A stretch of DNA of 64,000 bases from Halorubrum sp. 48-1-W (GTDB lineage: Archaea; Halobacteriota; Halobacteria; Halobacteriales; Haloferacaceae): positions 24,928-88,927 of the forward strand of contig NZ_QMIM01000020.1 of the NCBI RefSeq assembly GCF_003287355.1. Reading direction: 5' to 3'. Made by a program: the position numbers and the translations under genes. Numbering within the stretch: the first letter of the stretch is position 1; each line of letters starts with the position of its first letter. Shown here in pieces: positions 44,671-53,687 of this stretch. The notes below the pieces were generated by a model. That model searched no databases, had not been told where the DNA came from, and saw only the letters and a list, made by a program, of their open reading frames with translations.

Positions 44671-47600
44671 TCAGGCGGTCACGGCCGTGTGCTCGACGGT
44701 AGCGCGCTCCGGAACGACGCGGTCGGAGTCGACGGCCGAGGTGTCGGTTCCGTCGGTGTCGTCGTCGGATCCGCCCTCCTCGTCGTCGACCGGACACTCG
44801 GGATCGCCGGAGGGGCAGTCGACGATCTCCTCTTCGAGCTCGACGGTCGCGGCGGATCCGTCCTCGCCGATCACCTGGCCCTCGGTGACCTCGACCTGCC
44901 CGACGTGCTGGGTCGTGTACAGGTCCTCGTCGGTGGTCGTCCCCGTCGTGACCTCGTACGGGCCGGTCGCGCGGACGCTCGTGTTCGTGTACCCGTCCTC
45001 GGGACCGAACTCCTCGTAGCCGGTCGTCGAGTACGGCACGGTGAACTCGAAGCTCCCGTCGTCGGCGGCGGTCGCGTACTGCGTGTACTCGAACGTCTCG
45101 CCCGACGGCTTCTCCATCTCGACGGTCGCTTCGACCTCCTCGCCCGGCTCCGCACCGCTCCCCGCTATCGTCGCGCCCGGGACCCGCTCGAACGTCTTCA
45201 CATAATCGTCCTGGTAGGCCGCGATGGCGGACTCGCCGAGGACCGACTCGAAGTCGACGCCGAGCTGCTGGAGGATGCCGATCTGCCCCGCCGAGGCGGA
45301 CCGCCCCTGCGACTCCGTGGCGTGGACGAGCCGGTGGTGTTCGAGCGCCTCGACGCGCTCGGCGGGGAGCCCGCCGACGCCGCCGACCTGGGCGCTCCCG
45401 TCCTCCTCGACGTACTCGCGAGCCGCCGAGACGTTCTCGAACTCCCGGACCATCGTTTGGGGGTCCTCGGGGAGGACGGCGAGCTCGACCTGCTCGCCGT
45501 CCGCCGTCTGTGCCGTCTGCGTGTCCCAGTCCACGACGACCGGTTCGGGATCGACCGCGCTCCCGTAGTGTTCGTACAGGCGTATCATCTGGCTCTCGTG
45601 GTAGCGCTGGGTGTTCACCTGCATCACCGTCCTGAACCCGCCCTGTTCGGTCTGCTGGTAGATGGGGCGGTTGAAGTCCTCCCGCGTCACGTTCCCCTCG
45701 TCGTAGAAGGTGACCGGCGCGCTGAACTTGGAGTTCGGGGAGGCCATCTGGCCGTCGACCATCACGTATCGCGTGTTCGCGCCCTCGTCGCTCTGGTTCG
45801 CGAGAACCGCCCTGGAGGCCTCCTCGCTGGGCGCGAGCAGGTAGTTCGCGGCCTCGGCCGCGTTCTGCTGGAACGGGTTCGCGTTCGGGATCCGTTCCGC
45901 GCGCGTGGTTATCCAGTGGCCGTAGTCCCACCACGACTGGACGCCGTAGGCGCCCTCCGGGTAGTCGAAGTCGCCGTCGGCCGGCCGCTCGTAGGTCGCG
46001 TACGGGTCCATCGCGTTGTCCGCACCCTCGAGTTCACCTGGGTGGGGCGTCTCCTCGTTCATCCACTGGAGGCTCTCGTCCCACTGGACGACGCTCCCGG
46101 GGCCGGTGTTCGCGCCGGCGGTCCACACCGGCGTGGCGACCGCCACGAGCGGGACGAGCAGGACCACGATCACCGCGACTGCGGTCAGCACCTGCCACCC
46201 CTCGATATCACGCACGGAGTCGAGCGATCGGAGGTCGATCGCGTCGACCGCGAGCTGGAGGAAGTACCCCGCGCCGACCGCGACGACCACCGCGAGGTAG
46301 TAGTTGAAGCGGCCCTGGGTGAACGCGGCGCTCCCGATGAACACCGCCCACACGACGAAGTAGAGCTCTTCGGCGTCGTACTCGACGAGGAACGTCGCGC
46401 CGACGAGGAATCCGGCGGCGATGACGAGCCCGACCACCTGCCAGCTCACGCCGACGACGCCGCCGATCGTGTCGTACACGCCGGTCAACGCGTAGACGGA
46501 GCCGACGACCGCGAACGCGGCCGGGATGTAGAGCGTGTGGTTCGGGTCGTCGGAGCGATAGAGGGGGCGCGCGACGACGAAGAGGACCGCTGTGAGCGCG
46601 AGGAAGAACGCGAGCCCGTACTCCCCCAGGACGAAGTCGGCGAAGGGGGCTTCCTGGAGGGGTGGCTGTCCCTCGCCGATGGTGCGGAAGCTCGCGCTCG
46701 CGCTGAAGCCGATGAAGTTCAGGAGGTTGCTCGTGAGCGTCGACCACAGCGAGGGGATCGCCAGCCACAGGAATCCGGCGGAGACGACGAGCAGGCCGCC
46801 GACCGCTGGCGGGTAAGTCTCGGGCTCCAGTTCGTCGCGTGCCTCCCACTGGCGGGCGAGCCACGCGAGGAAGACCGCGCCGACCGCGACGCCGAGCGGG
46901 AGGACGATCTGGATGAGCGAGTAGTCGGTGACGGCGAACGAGAACGTGTCGAGCGGGACGACCTGCATCAGCCCCGCAACGCCCATCGCGACCGCGCCGG
47001 CGAACGCGACCGGTTCGGGGCTCGTGTCGTGGTAGACGTCGCTCGTGATCTTCACCGCGAGGAAGACGCCGGTGAACCCGACCATGAGGATACCGGGTTG
47101 CCACGTCCAGATGTAGAGGCCGAGGGCGACGCCCGCGGCTGTGGCGTAGGCGGTGGGGCGGCGAAGGGCGTCCCAGTCGCGGTCGACGACGAGCTCCCAG
47201 ACGGGCTTCTCTCGGTCGGCGACGCCGAAGGCGACGAGGAACGCGAGGACGGCGACACTCTGGAAGAGGACTTCGGCCGCGCTGTGGTCCGGGAAGCCGA
47301 CGAGGCTGTAGTTGAGGAACGTACCCGGGAGGAGGGCCAGGACGCCCGCAGCCGCGACCGCGGCGAAGCGATCGACGAACCGGCGAGCGATGAAGTAGGT
47401 CGGGATCGCGACGAGCGACCCGGCGATCGGGGCCATGACGAGCATGACCTCCTCGGCGCTCCCCATGATCGGGCGGGCGATCCAGATGCTGACCACCATG
47501 ATGTGGTCCCAGAGGGTGCCGAACTGGCCGGCCTGGGTGCCGAACGGGAACCCGGTCCAGGGGTCGAAGGACATCGTGTTCGGCCAGTGTTCGAGGAGGT

Positions 47601-47799
47601 AGGTCGTCTCACGGAGGTGGTACCACGGGTCATTGCTACGGAAGTACACCTCGCCGTTCCGGACGAAGTTTCCGTACGCCTGGAGGCGAGTCCACAGCAT
47701 GAAGACCAGTATCCCGAGGAGGGCCGGGACGTGGTACCACCGCTCGAGAACGTCGAGGGGAGCGTCGTCCTCCCCGGCGGTGTCGGTTCGCTGGCTCAT
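44671..47799 (-). CDS. aglB: Dolichyl-phosphooligosaccharide-protein glycotransferase AglB
   Basis: Archaeal oligosaccharyltransferase that transfers the lipid-linked glycan to Asn of S-layer and other surface proteins outside the cell. It is 1042 residues long. A polytopic N-terminal half of about 13 membrane helices carries the first acidic motif (FRSNDPWYHLRETTYLLEHW), followed by the catalytic WWDYG at residues 623-627. The soluble C-terminal domain includes DK/MI-like sequence and an acidic tail. It is probably co-transcribed with the DUF368 gene and divergent from an AglG-like glycosyltransferase. Confidence 0.96.
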   Translation of the reverse strand: MSQRTDTAGEDDAPLDVLERWYHVPALLGILVFMLWTRLQAYGNFVRNGEVYFRSNDPWYHLRETTYLLEHWPNTMSFDPWTGFPFGTQAGQFGTLWDHIMVVSIWIARPIMGSAEEVMLVMAPIAGSLVAIPTYFIARRFVDRFAAVAAAGVLALLPGTFLNYSLVGFPDHSAAEVLFQSVAVLAFLVAFGVADREKPVWELVVDRDWDALRRPTAYATAAGVALGLYIWTWQPGILMVGFTGVFLAVKITSDVYHDTSPEPVAFAGAVAMGVAGLMQVVPLDTFSFAVTDYSLIQIVLPLGVAVGAVFLAWLARQWEARDELEPETYPPAVGGLLVVSAGFLWLAIPSLWSTLTSNLLNFIGFSASASFRTIGEGQPPLQEAPFADFVLGEYGLAFFLALTAVLFVVARPLYRSDDPNHTLYIPAAFAVVGSVYALTGVYDTIGGVVGVSWQVVGLVIAAGFLVGATFLVEYDAEELYFVVWAVFIGSAAFTQGRFNYYLAVVVAVGAGYFLQLAVDAIDLRSLDSVRDIEGWQVLTAVAVIVVLLVPLVAVATPVWTAGANTGPGSVVQWDESLQWMNEETPHPGELEGADNAMDPYATYERPADGDFDYPEGAYGVQSWWDYGHWITTRAERIPNANPFQQNAAEAANYLLAPSEEASRAVLANQSDEGANTRYVMVDGQMASPNSKFSAPVTFYDEGNVTREDFNRPIYQQTEQGGFRTVMQVNTQRYHESQMIRLYEHYGSAVDPEPVVVDWDTQTAQTADGEQVELAVLPEDPQTMVREFENVSAAREYVEEDGSAQVGGVGGLPAERVEALEHHRLVHATESQGRSASAGQIGILQQLGVDFESVLGESAIAAYQDDYVKTFERVPGATIAGSGAEPGEEVEATVEMEKPSGETFEYTQYATAADDGSFEFTVPYSTTGYEEFGPEDGYTNTSVRATGPYEVTTGTTTDEDLYTTQHVGQVEVTEGQVIGEDGSAATVELEEEIVDCPSGDPECPVDDEEGGSDDDTDGTDTSAVDSDRVVPERATVEHTAVTA

Positions 47800-47896
47800 T
47801 ACACGATGACTCTTCGAAAACGTCCATAAGCCTTGTTATATACCGGTCGCGGTTCGTTCAGAACCCTTATTCGCGACGCGGAGGAATCGCCGCTCA
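47800..47896. promoter_or_regulatory. Divergent promoter region between aglB and the AglG-like gene
   Basis: The 97-bp spacer holds AT-rich elements for both directions: cttgttatatacc (about 47832-47844) and acccttattcgc (about 47863). The glycosyltransferase start is preceded by the SD-like ggagg at about 47880-47884. Confidence 0.5.
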
Positions 47897-48835
47897 ATGA
47901 AGGTCTCCGTCGTCGTCTGTACGTACACGATGGACCGCTACGACGTGTTCACGGAGGCCGTCGAGAGCGCGCTCTCCCAAACGTACGACCCGATCGAGGT
48001 CGTGTTGGTGATCGACGGGAACCCCGAGGTGTACGAGCGGGCGGTCGCGGACTTCGGCGACCGCGAGAACGTGGTGATCCACGACAACGAGGAGAACCGC
48101 GGGATCTCCTACAGTCGGACGAAGGGCGCGGAGTTGGCCTCCGGGGAGATCGTCGCGTTCATCGACGACGACGGCGTTGCGGAGGAGGACTGGATCGAGT
48201 CGCTCGTCGAGGTGTACGAGACGACCGACGCGATAGCGGTCGGCGGCGACGTCAAACCCGACTGGCAGGGCGAGCGACCGGACTTCTTCCCCGAGGAGTT
48301 CTACTGGCTCGTCGGGTGCGTCGAGCCGGACTTCGCCGAGGACGGCGAAGAGGTCCGGAACACGTACGGGTCGAACATCTCGTACCGTCGCGAGAAGTTC
48401 CTGGCGGTCGGCGGCTACGACCCGAACACGGGACGGAAGGGTGACAAACACCTCCAGGCACACGAAGCGCCGGTGGGGATCCGACTCATGGAGGAGTTCG
48501 GGAAGGGGATGGTGTTCACCGAGGGCGCGGTCGTCCACCACACACTGTTCGAGTACCGCGGCGAGTTCCGGTGGCTGGTGTCCCGGTCGTTCTGGCAGGG
48601 GTACTCCAAGCGCGTGATGGATCTACTGTACCCGGATGCGCCCGACGCCAAGGGAGACTACCTGAAGTGGCTGCTGACGGATCGGGTTCCGCGACGACTG
48701 GAGGGGTTGGTTCGGTCGCCGTCTGTGGCCGCAGTGGCGCAGTTGGCGGCGATCGGGGCGTTCACCGGAGCGGTCGGGTTGGGGTATCTGTACGCGGTCG
48801 CGACGCCGGATCTGGTGGAGAAAGCTAACGCGTAG
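47897..48835 (+). CDS. aglG: Family 2 glycosyltransferase, AglG-like
   Basis: A 312-residue GT2 enzyme resembling Haloferax AglG/AglI, which add hexuronic acids to the dolichol-linked N-glycan. The GT-A domain has VSVVVCTYTMDRYDVFTEAV, VLVIDGNPEVYERA and the metal motif AFIDDDGVAEEDW. A C-terminal hydrophobic segment (about 283-303, AVAQLAAIGAFTGAVGLGYL) anchors it. Next to aglB, as in the Haloferax agl cluster, so the role is well supported although the sugar is inferred. The last 11 bp overlap the convergent GT2 gene. Confidence 0.85.
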   Translation: MKVSVVVCTYTMDRYDVFTEAVESALSQTYDPIEVVLVIDGNPEVYERAVADFGDRENVVIHDNEENRGISYSRTKGAELASGEIVAFIDDDGVAEEDWIESLVEVYETTDAIAVGGDVKPDWQGERPDFFPEEFYWLVGCVEPDFAEDGEEVRNTYGSNISYRREKFLAVGGYDPNTGRKGDKHLQAHEAPVGIRLMEEFGKGMVFTEGAVVHHTLFEYRGEFRWLVSRSFWQGYSKRVMDLLYPDAPDAKGDYLKWLLTDRVPRRLEGLVRSPSVAAVAQLAAIGAFTGAVGLGYLYAVATPDLVEKANA

Positions 48836-49712
48836 GGGCGGGGAGATCGCGTTCCTCGCCGAACAGGAACTCGTAGTAGTAGCCGAGGCCGCGACACGCG
48901 AGCATGGCGACCGAGAGAAACGCGAACGCGAGACGCGTAATCGTCGAATCGGGGGCGTCACCGTCGTCTCCACTCGGGCCGTCAGGTCTCGGTGGGATCC
49001 CTGGTTTCCCGTATCGATCCGGATAGTAGCGCTGCTTCTGACAGAATCCCCGTCCGACGCGGAAGTTCTTCTTCGCGAGGGACTCGAATGAGGTTCGAGC
49101 AGGATGGTAGACGGTCGCGTCCTCGGCGTACCCTTGCTCGTAGCCCGCTTCGTGAACGCGTTCGCCGAACTCCCTGTCGCCGCCCGAGATGAGCCGGCTG
49201 TCGAAGAGTCCCACGTCTTCGAACACTTCCCGGCGAACGAGGAGTGCGCACGTTGGCGCGTAGTTCTCCTTCTCGAGATACTGTTTTACGGGGAAACCAG
49301 TTCGAGCGTTGTATCTACCGACGAGAGTATCCTTGGGCCGCGTGAGCTCGACGTTACACCCGAGGTAATCGACGTCCTGTTCCTCCATTGTTTTGAGGGC
49401 TGTTTCCAGCCAGTTCTCGTCGACAGTTTCGTTGGCATCTAGGAAAACTAGTACGCCACCCGTGGCGTGTTTAATACCTTTGTTGCGGGCGGCGTAAGAT
49501 CCTTGTATCTCGTCTTCAATGAGAAGTTCGATGTGATCATGTTTGTCGACATATTCACGAATTACGTTGCGAGTATCATCGGTGGAACCGTTATCGACGA
49601 CAAGATATTCTGATTTTCGGCTCAGATGGTGCTGTTTCCGTAGAGATTTCAACGTTTCCGAAATTCCAGTAGAGTCGTTATAAACTGGAATTACAATAGT
49701 GAAACCAGTCAT
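48825..49712 (-). CDS. Family 2 glycosyltransferase
   Basis: A 295-residue GT2 enzyme. The GT-A signatures are FTIVIPVYNDSTGISETLKS, EYLVVDNGSTDDT, and VLVFLDANETVDENWL at the metal site (DxN/D form). ISGGDREFGERV lies at the ED-type acceptor motif. A C-terminal membrane segment (about 257-280) follows. Base composition changes within the gene: the first about 270 bp (49440-49712) are AT-rich like the island beyond, the rest GC-rich like the host. The tail overlaps the convergent AglG-like gene by 11 bp. Confidence 0.88.
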   Translation of the reverse strand: MTGFTIVIPVYNDSTGISETLKSLRKQHHLSRKSEYLVVDNGSTDDTRNVIREYVDKHDHIELLIEDEIQGSYAARNKGIKHATGGVLVFLDANETVDENWLETALKTMEEQDVDYLGCNVELTRPKDTLVGRYNARTGFPVKQYLEKENYAPTCALLVRREVFEDVGLFDSRLISGGDREFGERVHEAGYEQGYAEDATVYHPARTSFESLAKKNFRVGRGFCQKQRYYPDRYGKPGIPPRPDGPSGDDGDAPDSTITRLAFAFLSVAMLACRGLGYYYEFLFGEERDLPAPTR

Positions 49713-49788
49713 ACGTACTCCGTCAAGTAACGCCGGCTACAACTACTCCAGATCACCGATCTAAAAGATAGACATAATGTTATCATTG

Positions 49789-50811
49789 TCAGGCAGTAAT
49801 CGTTTCAAAATACTGATTTCCACTATCACAAGCAATAACAACGACCGATGAATCATCAATCCTTTCTGAGATCTCGTAAGCAACTTTTAGCGCAGCTCCA
49901 GTAGATGTTCCAATAAGCAAACCATCTTCCATAGCCGCTCTTTTTGTCCATGAGACGGCAGTTTCGTCACTGACAGAAATAATAGAATCAATATATTCAA
50001 ACCACATCGTTGGGGATTCACATTCTTTTCCCAGACCTTCTATCGAAGTATCATATTCAACGAGATCTTCGTTATGAAACGCAGTGCTAATATTTGAGTG
50101 TTCGGCATCAACACCAATGATCTCTATTGTGTCATCTTTTTCAGACATATACTTGCCAATACCAGAAATCGTTCCACCAGTTCCCATCGGACAGACGACG
50201 TGTGTTAGATTGTTAGTCTGCTCCCATAACTCGGGAGCAGTCCATTTTTCGTGAACTTGTGGATTAAGCTGATTATGATATTGATCAAGAATAACACCAT
50301 CCCGTTTGTTTGAGATCCTTTTTGCTTTATTTCTATAATGATCTCTGTGGTTAGAGCCAACATTTGGGCATTTTATTAACTCAGATCCGAATGATTCAAT
50401 ATAACCAGACTTCTGCTTACTCGTTGATTCTGGTATCGTTATAACACAATCATATCCTAATCGATTCGCTACTAGTGAAACACTACCAGCAGTATTTCCG
50501 GAAGAGGCTTCCACAATGAGATCGTTAGCATTTATTTTGCCTAACTGTCGCATCTCTAGTACCATTCCGAGAGCAATTCTGTCTTTCATTGACCCAGTCG
50601 GATTCTTCATTTCTAATTTTATATGGAGACTCTCTTTTCCAGATCGAGGATATTTAATCAATGGTGTATCACCAATAAGTGAGAGAACTGGATCGGTTAC
50701 ATGATATGGTGATTCTGAAGAATTCAACTCTCTCTCTAATTCTTCTGTTCTCTCTAATTCTTCTGTTCTATCTTCGCTGTGTTGTTCAATGGTTTCCTCT
50801 TCTGTTGTCAT
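49789..50811 (-). CDS. Cysteine-synthase-like PLP enzyme
   Basis: A 340-residue PLP fold type II enzyme of the cysteine synthase/cystathionine beta-synthase group. MKNPTGSMKDRIA places the PLP lysine at K76, ASSGNTAGSVSLVA is the substrate loop, and GTGGTISGIGKYM the phosphate-binding loop. LIGTSTGAALKVA closes the site. A charged N-terminal extension (1-35) carries the repeat RTEELER. The gene is markedly AT-rich. It may make cysteine or another beta-substituted alanine (for example a diaminopropionate-type product); the glycan-island context makes a specialised role possible. Confidence 0.85.
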   Translation of the reverse strand: MTTEEETIEQHSEDRTEELERTEELERELNSSESPYHVTDPVLSLIGDTPLIKYPRSGKESLHIKLEMKNPTGSMKDRIALGMVLEMRQLGKINANDLIVEASSGNTAGSVSLVANRLGYDCVITIPESTSKQKSGYIESFGSELIKCPNVGSNHRDHYRNKAKRISNKRDGVILDQYHNQLNPQVHEKWTAPELWEQTNNLTHVVCPMGTGGTISGIGKYMSEKDDTIEIIGVDAEHSNISTAFHNEDLVEYDTSIEGLGKECESPTMWFEYIDSIISVSDETAVSWTKRAAMEDGLLIGTSTGAALKVAYEISERIDDSSVVVIACDSGNQYFETITA

Positions 50812-51106
50812 TATTTAGCCACGAGATGTTGTACAAGAGGATAATTAAAAGATCGTGTTTGGACGCAGGATATCAATCTCAACACAGATAATTACGATAT
50901 ATCTCCAATTAACTGTTTAGTCTGCGAGTCTTCGATAGAGTAGACTGGCTAATTCGGTATCTAGGGATTTCGGGGTCATGCGCTACGTAAGCTGTGTAGA
51001 GCCTGTCAGAGAAGGCCTTCCAAGTGAGGTCGCAGGGTTTTGAAACTGTGTCCCCAATTCCAACGCCCTGTAAAACGTAGCTTCAGTCAACGAATTCTTG
51101 AATGCG
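50812..51106. other. Gene-free AT-rich stretch before the transposase remnant
   Basis: About 295 bp. It contains the promoter side of the cysteine-synthase-like gene and probably the left arm of the decayed insertion sequence that follows. No terminal inverted repeat was recognised and no ORF is supported. Confidence 0.5.
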
Positions 51107-51807
51107 ATGGCCACGGAGACAGTTCCGCAGTTCGAGCACCTTGAGTTCGTGTTTCTACTGGACTACGATGTGTTCTCCCCCGCTCGTCGGAAAACACGGG
51201 TTCACAAGCTAGCGGATCTCATTCACAGCTTTCTGTACTGCTACTACGAGGATGTCTACGGCACGCCTCCGGTTACACGAGAATTTCAGAATATCCCTGT
51301 CTAGCACTACTACGACTTCGGCTGTGTGATCGTCTCTACCGGCCAAAGATCACGATAGAAACGGATGTTACACAAGCTAAACAAGCAGAACAGAAGCGGC
51401 GATGTACGTGACGCGCTCACCGTCGAAGAACCAACGTAGATACTTGGCAATAGCGCCTACGACATTCACGATTGGCACGACCACCTGCTGGCCGCACGGT
51501 CGTGCCAATCGCTCCGTACAATCCCCGAAACATAGACGATCCGAAACATCTCGAATATAGACTTGGGGGTAACATCACCGAACACAGCGAGGACGTTCAG
51601 CTGAAACAATCTATCTTGGAGGAGACGTACAACACCGAGCAAGTGTTGAACAAACTATGACGCGGTTTAGGACTACAGCCTCGGGAACGTCTGAGCCCGA
51701 GGTCGCGTCCACGCACGGATGAAGTATTCGTTGCGCTCTGCTTCCGACTTGCTGTTGCTATCACCAACTACGAGCGAAGAAATGAACCGAGCGGTGAGAA
51801 GCTATGA
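51107..51807 (+). pseudogene. Degenerate IS4/IS5-type transposase remnant
   Basis: Fragments in different frames line up as one haloarchaeal transposase. The start is MATETVPQFEHLEFVFLLDY and continues KTRVHKLADLIHSFLYCYYED to about 51301, then breaks. After a probable deletion come YYDFGCVIVSTGQRS, ALTVEEPT-stop-ILGNSAYD, HDWHDHLLA, then APYNPRNIDDPKHLEYR and DVQLKQSILEETYN. The end is VFVALCFRLAVAITNYERRN with a stop at 51807. Frameshifts, stops and the missing middle make it inactive. It marks past IS activity in the island. Confidence 0.8.
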
Positions 51808-51889
51808 GTTGGATTCTATGATACGAAAATTTACTGTATCATAAGGTTGAGACTCTTCAGACGTATCAATCTCTTATTTTTTAGTTGAG

Positions 51890-53509
51890 TTACTGGAGAT
51901 CGATCCTACCTACTTCCGCAAGTGCGATAAGAGAATATAATAAATGTTGCTGATTATGAAAATTGGACTCAACAGTGTCTTTACTCATAATCCCGAATCG
52001 TGGATCTGATTCGTATATTTCATTAAGTTTAAATTGTTTCCTATACTGGTAGTTAATTAAACTGTTCGACCAGAAGTTATATCCCGTCTGTAACAAGGGC
52101 CAGAGAGAAGTTTCGCGAAAATGTTTTTTGGCGAAAATTATTAAGTTAGGCTCGGCAACTTTCTCTGCAGTAGCACGATCAACTCCAACGAGCGAGATAT
52201 ATTTGTTTTCGATATAATCTTCGTAGAATTCACGATGCCGCTTCTCTTCTATTGGCACTTTACGCCAAAATTCGTATATTTCTCGATCTTCAAGAGGCAA
52301 CCACCAATCAAGATTCAAATAATCATACGCTCGCACCTGATTAATAATTAATTTCGAGCGACGTTCTTCAAGACGCCAGCGTTCAAATGCCTCTACAGGT
52401 GAATCCGGGCCATTTAATGTGTTAATTCCTAAATTCTTCGATATCCTATCGATCAATTTACTTTTTGGTCTTGGAACATGTTCATTATATTTGAAATGTT
52501 GGTCAATAATATATGATCCTAACTGATCAACATCAATCTCTTCTTGACCCTCAAAAATAGTGGGGGTTGCCTTCATTGTATCTAAAGAAGAGTGTCCAGG
52601 CACAAAAAGCGCATTTTCTGGAATTTTTCCTTTTTGGTCTAATTCTATTAATGTTAGAATATCCATTAAAGTAGGGAGAACGGCGAGCGATCCCGCCATA
52701 TTGAAATATTTATCCCACATGGGTGAATCTTGGAATTTTCCCCAGTCATTGTGTGTTAATTCGGCATTTAACCAAGCAAATCCCAAATTCTCTGCTACTG
52801 ATTTTGCAATTGATCTATTCTTTTCAGTGAATATATTTGTACTGTATGTTACTACATTTTCATACCCAATCTGTTTAAGCATTAAAGCGATTAGTCTTGA
52901 ATCATATCCACCACTAAGAGGAATAAATATGGGTCTTCCATCAGCAATATCTACTAGTCTAGAAAACGAATTTTCAAGCACATTCTCAAATTTTTTGTTC
53001 AAATTCTCAGAGATATATTCATCAGATGATAGTCGATGAATGTGATGGCGTTTATGTTCGATTGTGTTTGACTCTTTATCGAATACAACCATCTCTCCCG
53101 CCTGTATCTGTTTAATATCCGAATGAAGAGTATCTGACCCTGTAACAAATCTAGATGTAATATATTCTGTTTCGATAACTGAGGAGATAGAACTATTTTT
53201 CATCTTTTTCTTTAACCAATTACAGTCATCACTAACAAGGAAGTCGTTATTGAGTTTGGAATAAAAGACGGGAGATGAACGCATACGATCGGCAGCGATG
53301 ATCGTTTTATCTTTCTCATCAATTATAATAGAAAAAAACCCATTTAAATTACTGATAATATCTTTTAGAGTAGTTAAGTTATTCAATCCTTTTAGTTTTT
53401 CCAAGATTTCTTGTTTATCTAGATATGTTCTCTCATAGTAGGCATGTCCTCTAACATAAAGAGATCCATCTGTAATCCAAATAGAATCGTTATGTATCAA
53501 AACTGTCAT
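51890..53509 (-). CDS. Asparagine-synthetase-like protein without N-terminal cysteine
   Basis: A 539-residue protein with a degenerate glutaminase-like domain (about 1-160: LNGFFSIIIDEKDKTIIAAD, RMRSSPVFYS) and a synthetase domain with PP-loop IPLSGGYDSRLIAL (197-204). The N-terminus is MTVLIHN, so the Cys2 nucleophile needed for glutamine hydrolysis is missing. The protein is AT-coded and lies next to a GT61 gene in a surface-glycan island. It may amidate or adenylate a sugar acid, or act like beta-lactam-synthetase relatives; the substrate is unknown. ATG 53509 follows an AT-rich promoter shared with the divergent GT61 gene. Confidence 0.82.
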   Translation of the reverse strand: MTVLIHNDSIWITDGSLYVRGHAYYERTYLDKQEILEKLKGLNNLTTLKDIISNLNGFFSIIIDEKDKTIIAADRMRSSPVFYSKLNNDFLVSDDCNWLKKKMKNSSISSVIETEYITSRFVTGSDTLHSDIKQIQAGEMVVFDKESNTIEHKRHHIHRLSSDEYISENLNKKFENVLENSFSRLVDIADGRPIFIPLSGGYDSRLIALMLKQIGYENVVTYSTNIFTEKNRSIAKSVAENLGFAWLNAELTHNDWGKFQDSPMWDKYFNMAGSLAVLPTLMDILTLIELDQKGKIPENALFVPGHSSLDTMKATPTIFEGQEEIDVDQLGSYIIDQHFKYNEHVPRPKSKLIDRISKNLGINTLNGPDSPVEAFERWRLEERRSKLIINQVRAYDYLNLDWWLPLEDREIYEFWRKVPIEEKRHREFYEDYIENKYISLVGVDRATAEKVAEPNLIIFAKKHFRETSLWPLLQTGYNFWSNSLINYQYRKQFKLNEIYESDPRFGIMSKDTVESNFHNQQHLLYSLIALAEVGRIDLQ

Positions 53510-53656
53510 TTTTATAATGTGTTTGAAGTCTTCATCGAAGGATGATCATTAAACAGATCGGTTGGATTGTATTTAAAAATGGCGCTAATCACATGTCTAA
53601 GAACAATCTAATTGGAAAAACAGATAGTGTCTCAAGCTGGAATCAGAATTCACAGA

Positions 53657-53666
53657 TTATATATAT
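53657..53666 (+). promoter_or_regulatory. TATA box of the GT61 gene
   Basis: The run ttatatatat lies 22-31 bp before the ATG at 53688, consistent with a leaderless or nearly leaderless transcript. The surrounding DNA is AT-rich, which lowers specificity. Confidence 0.55.
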
Positions 53667-53687
53667 CTCATAGTTCAGTTGAACTTG

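Noticed and set aside
43705..47829. A 1374-residue plus-strand open frame opposite aglB and DUF368
   Set aside because: Antisense of well-supported aglB and DUF368; composition (Arg/Asp/His/Gly) is that of a complementary-strand artefact.
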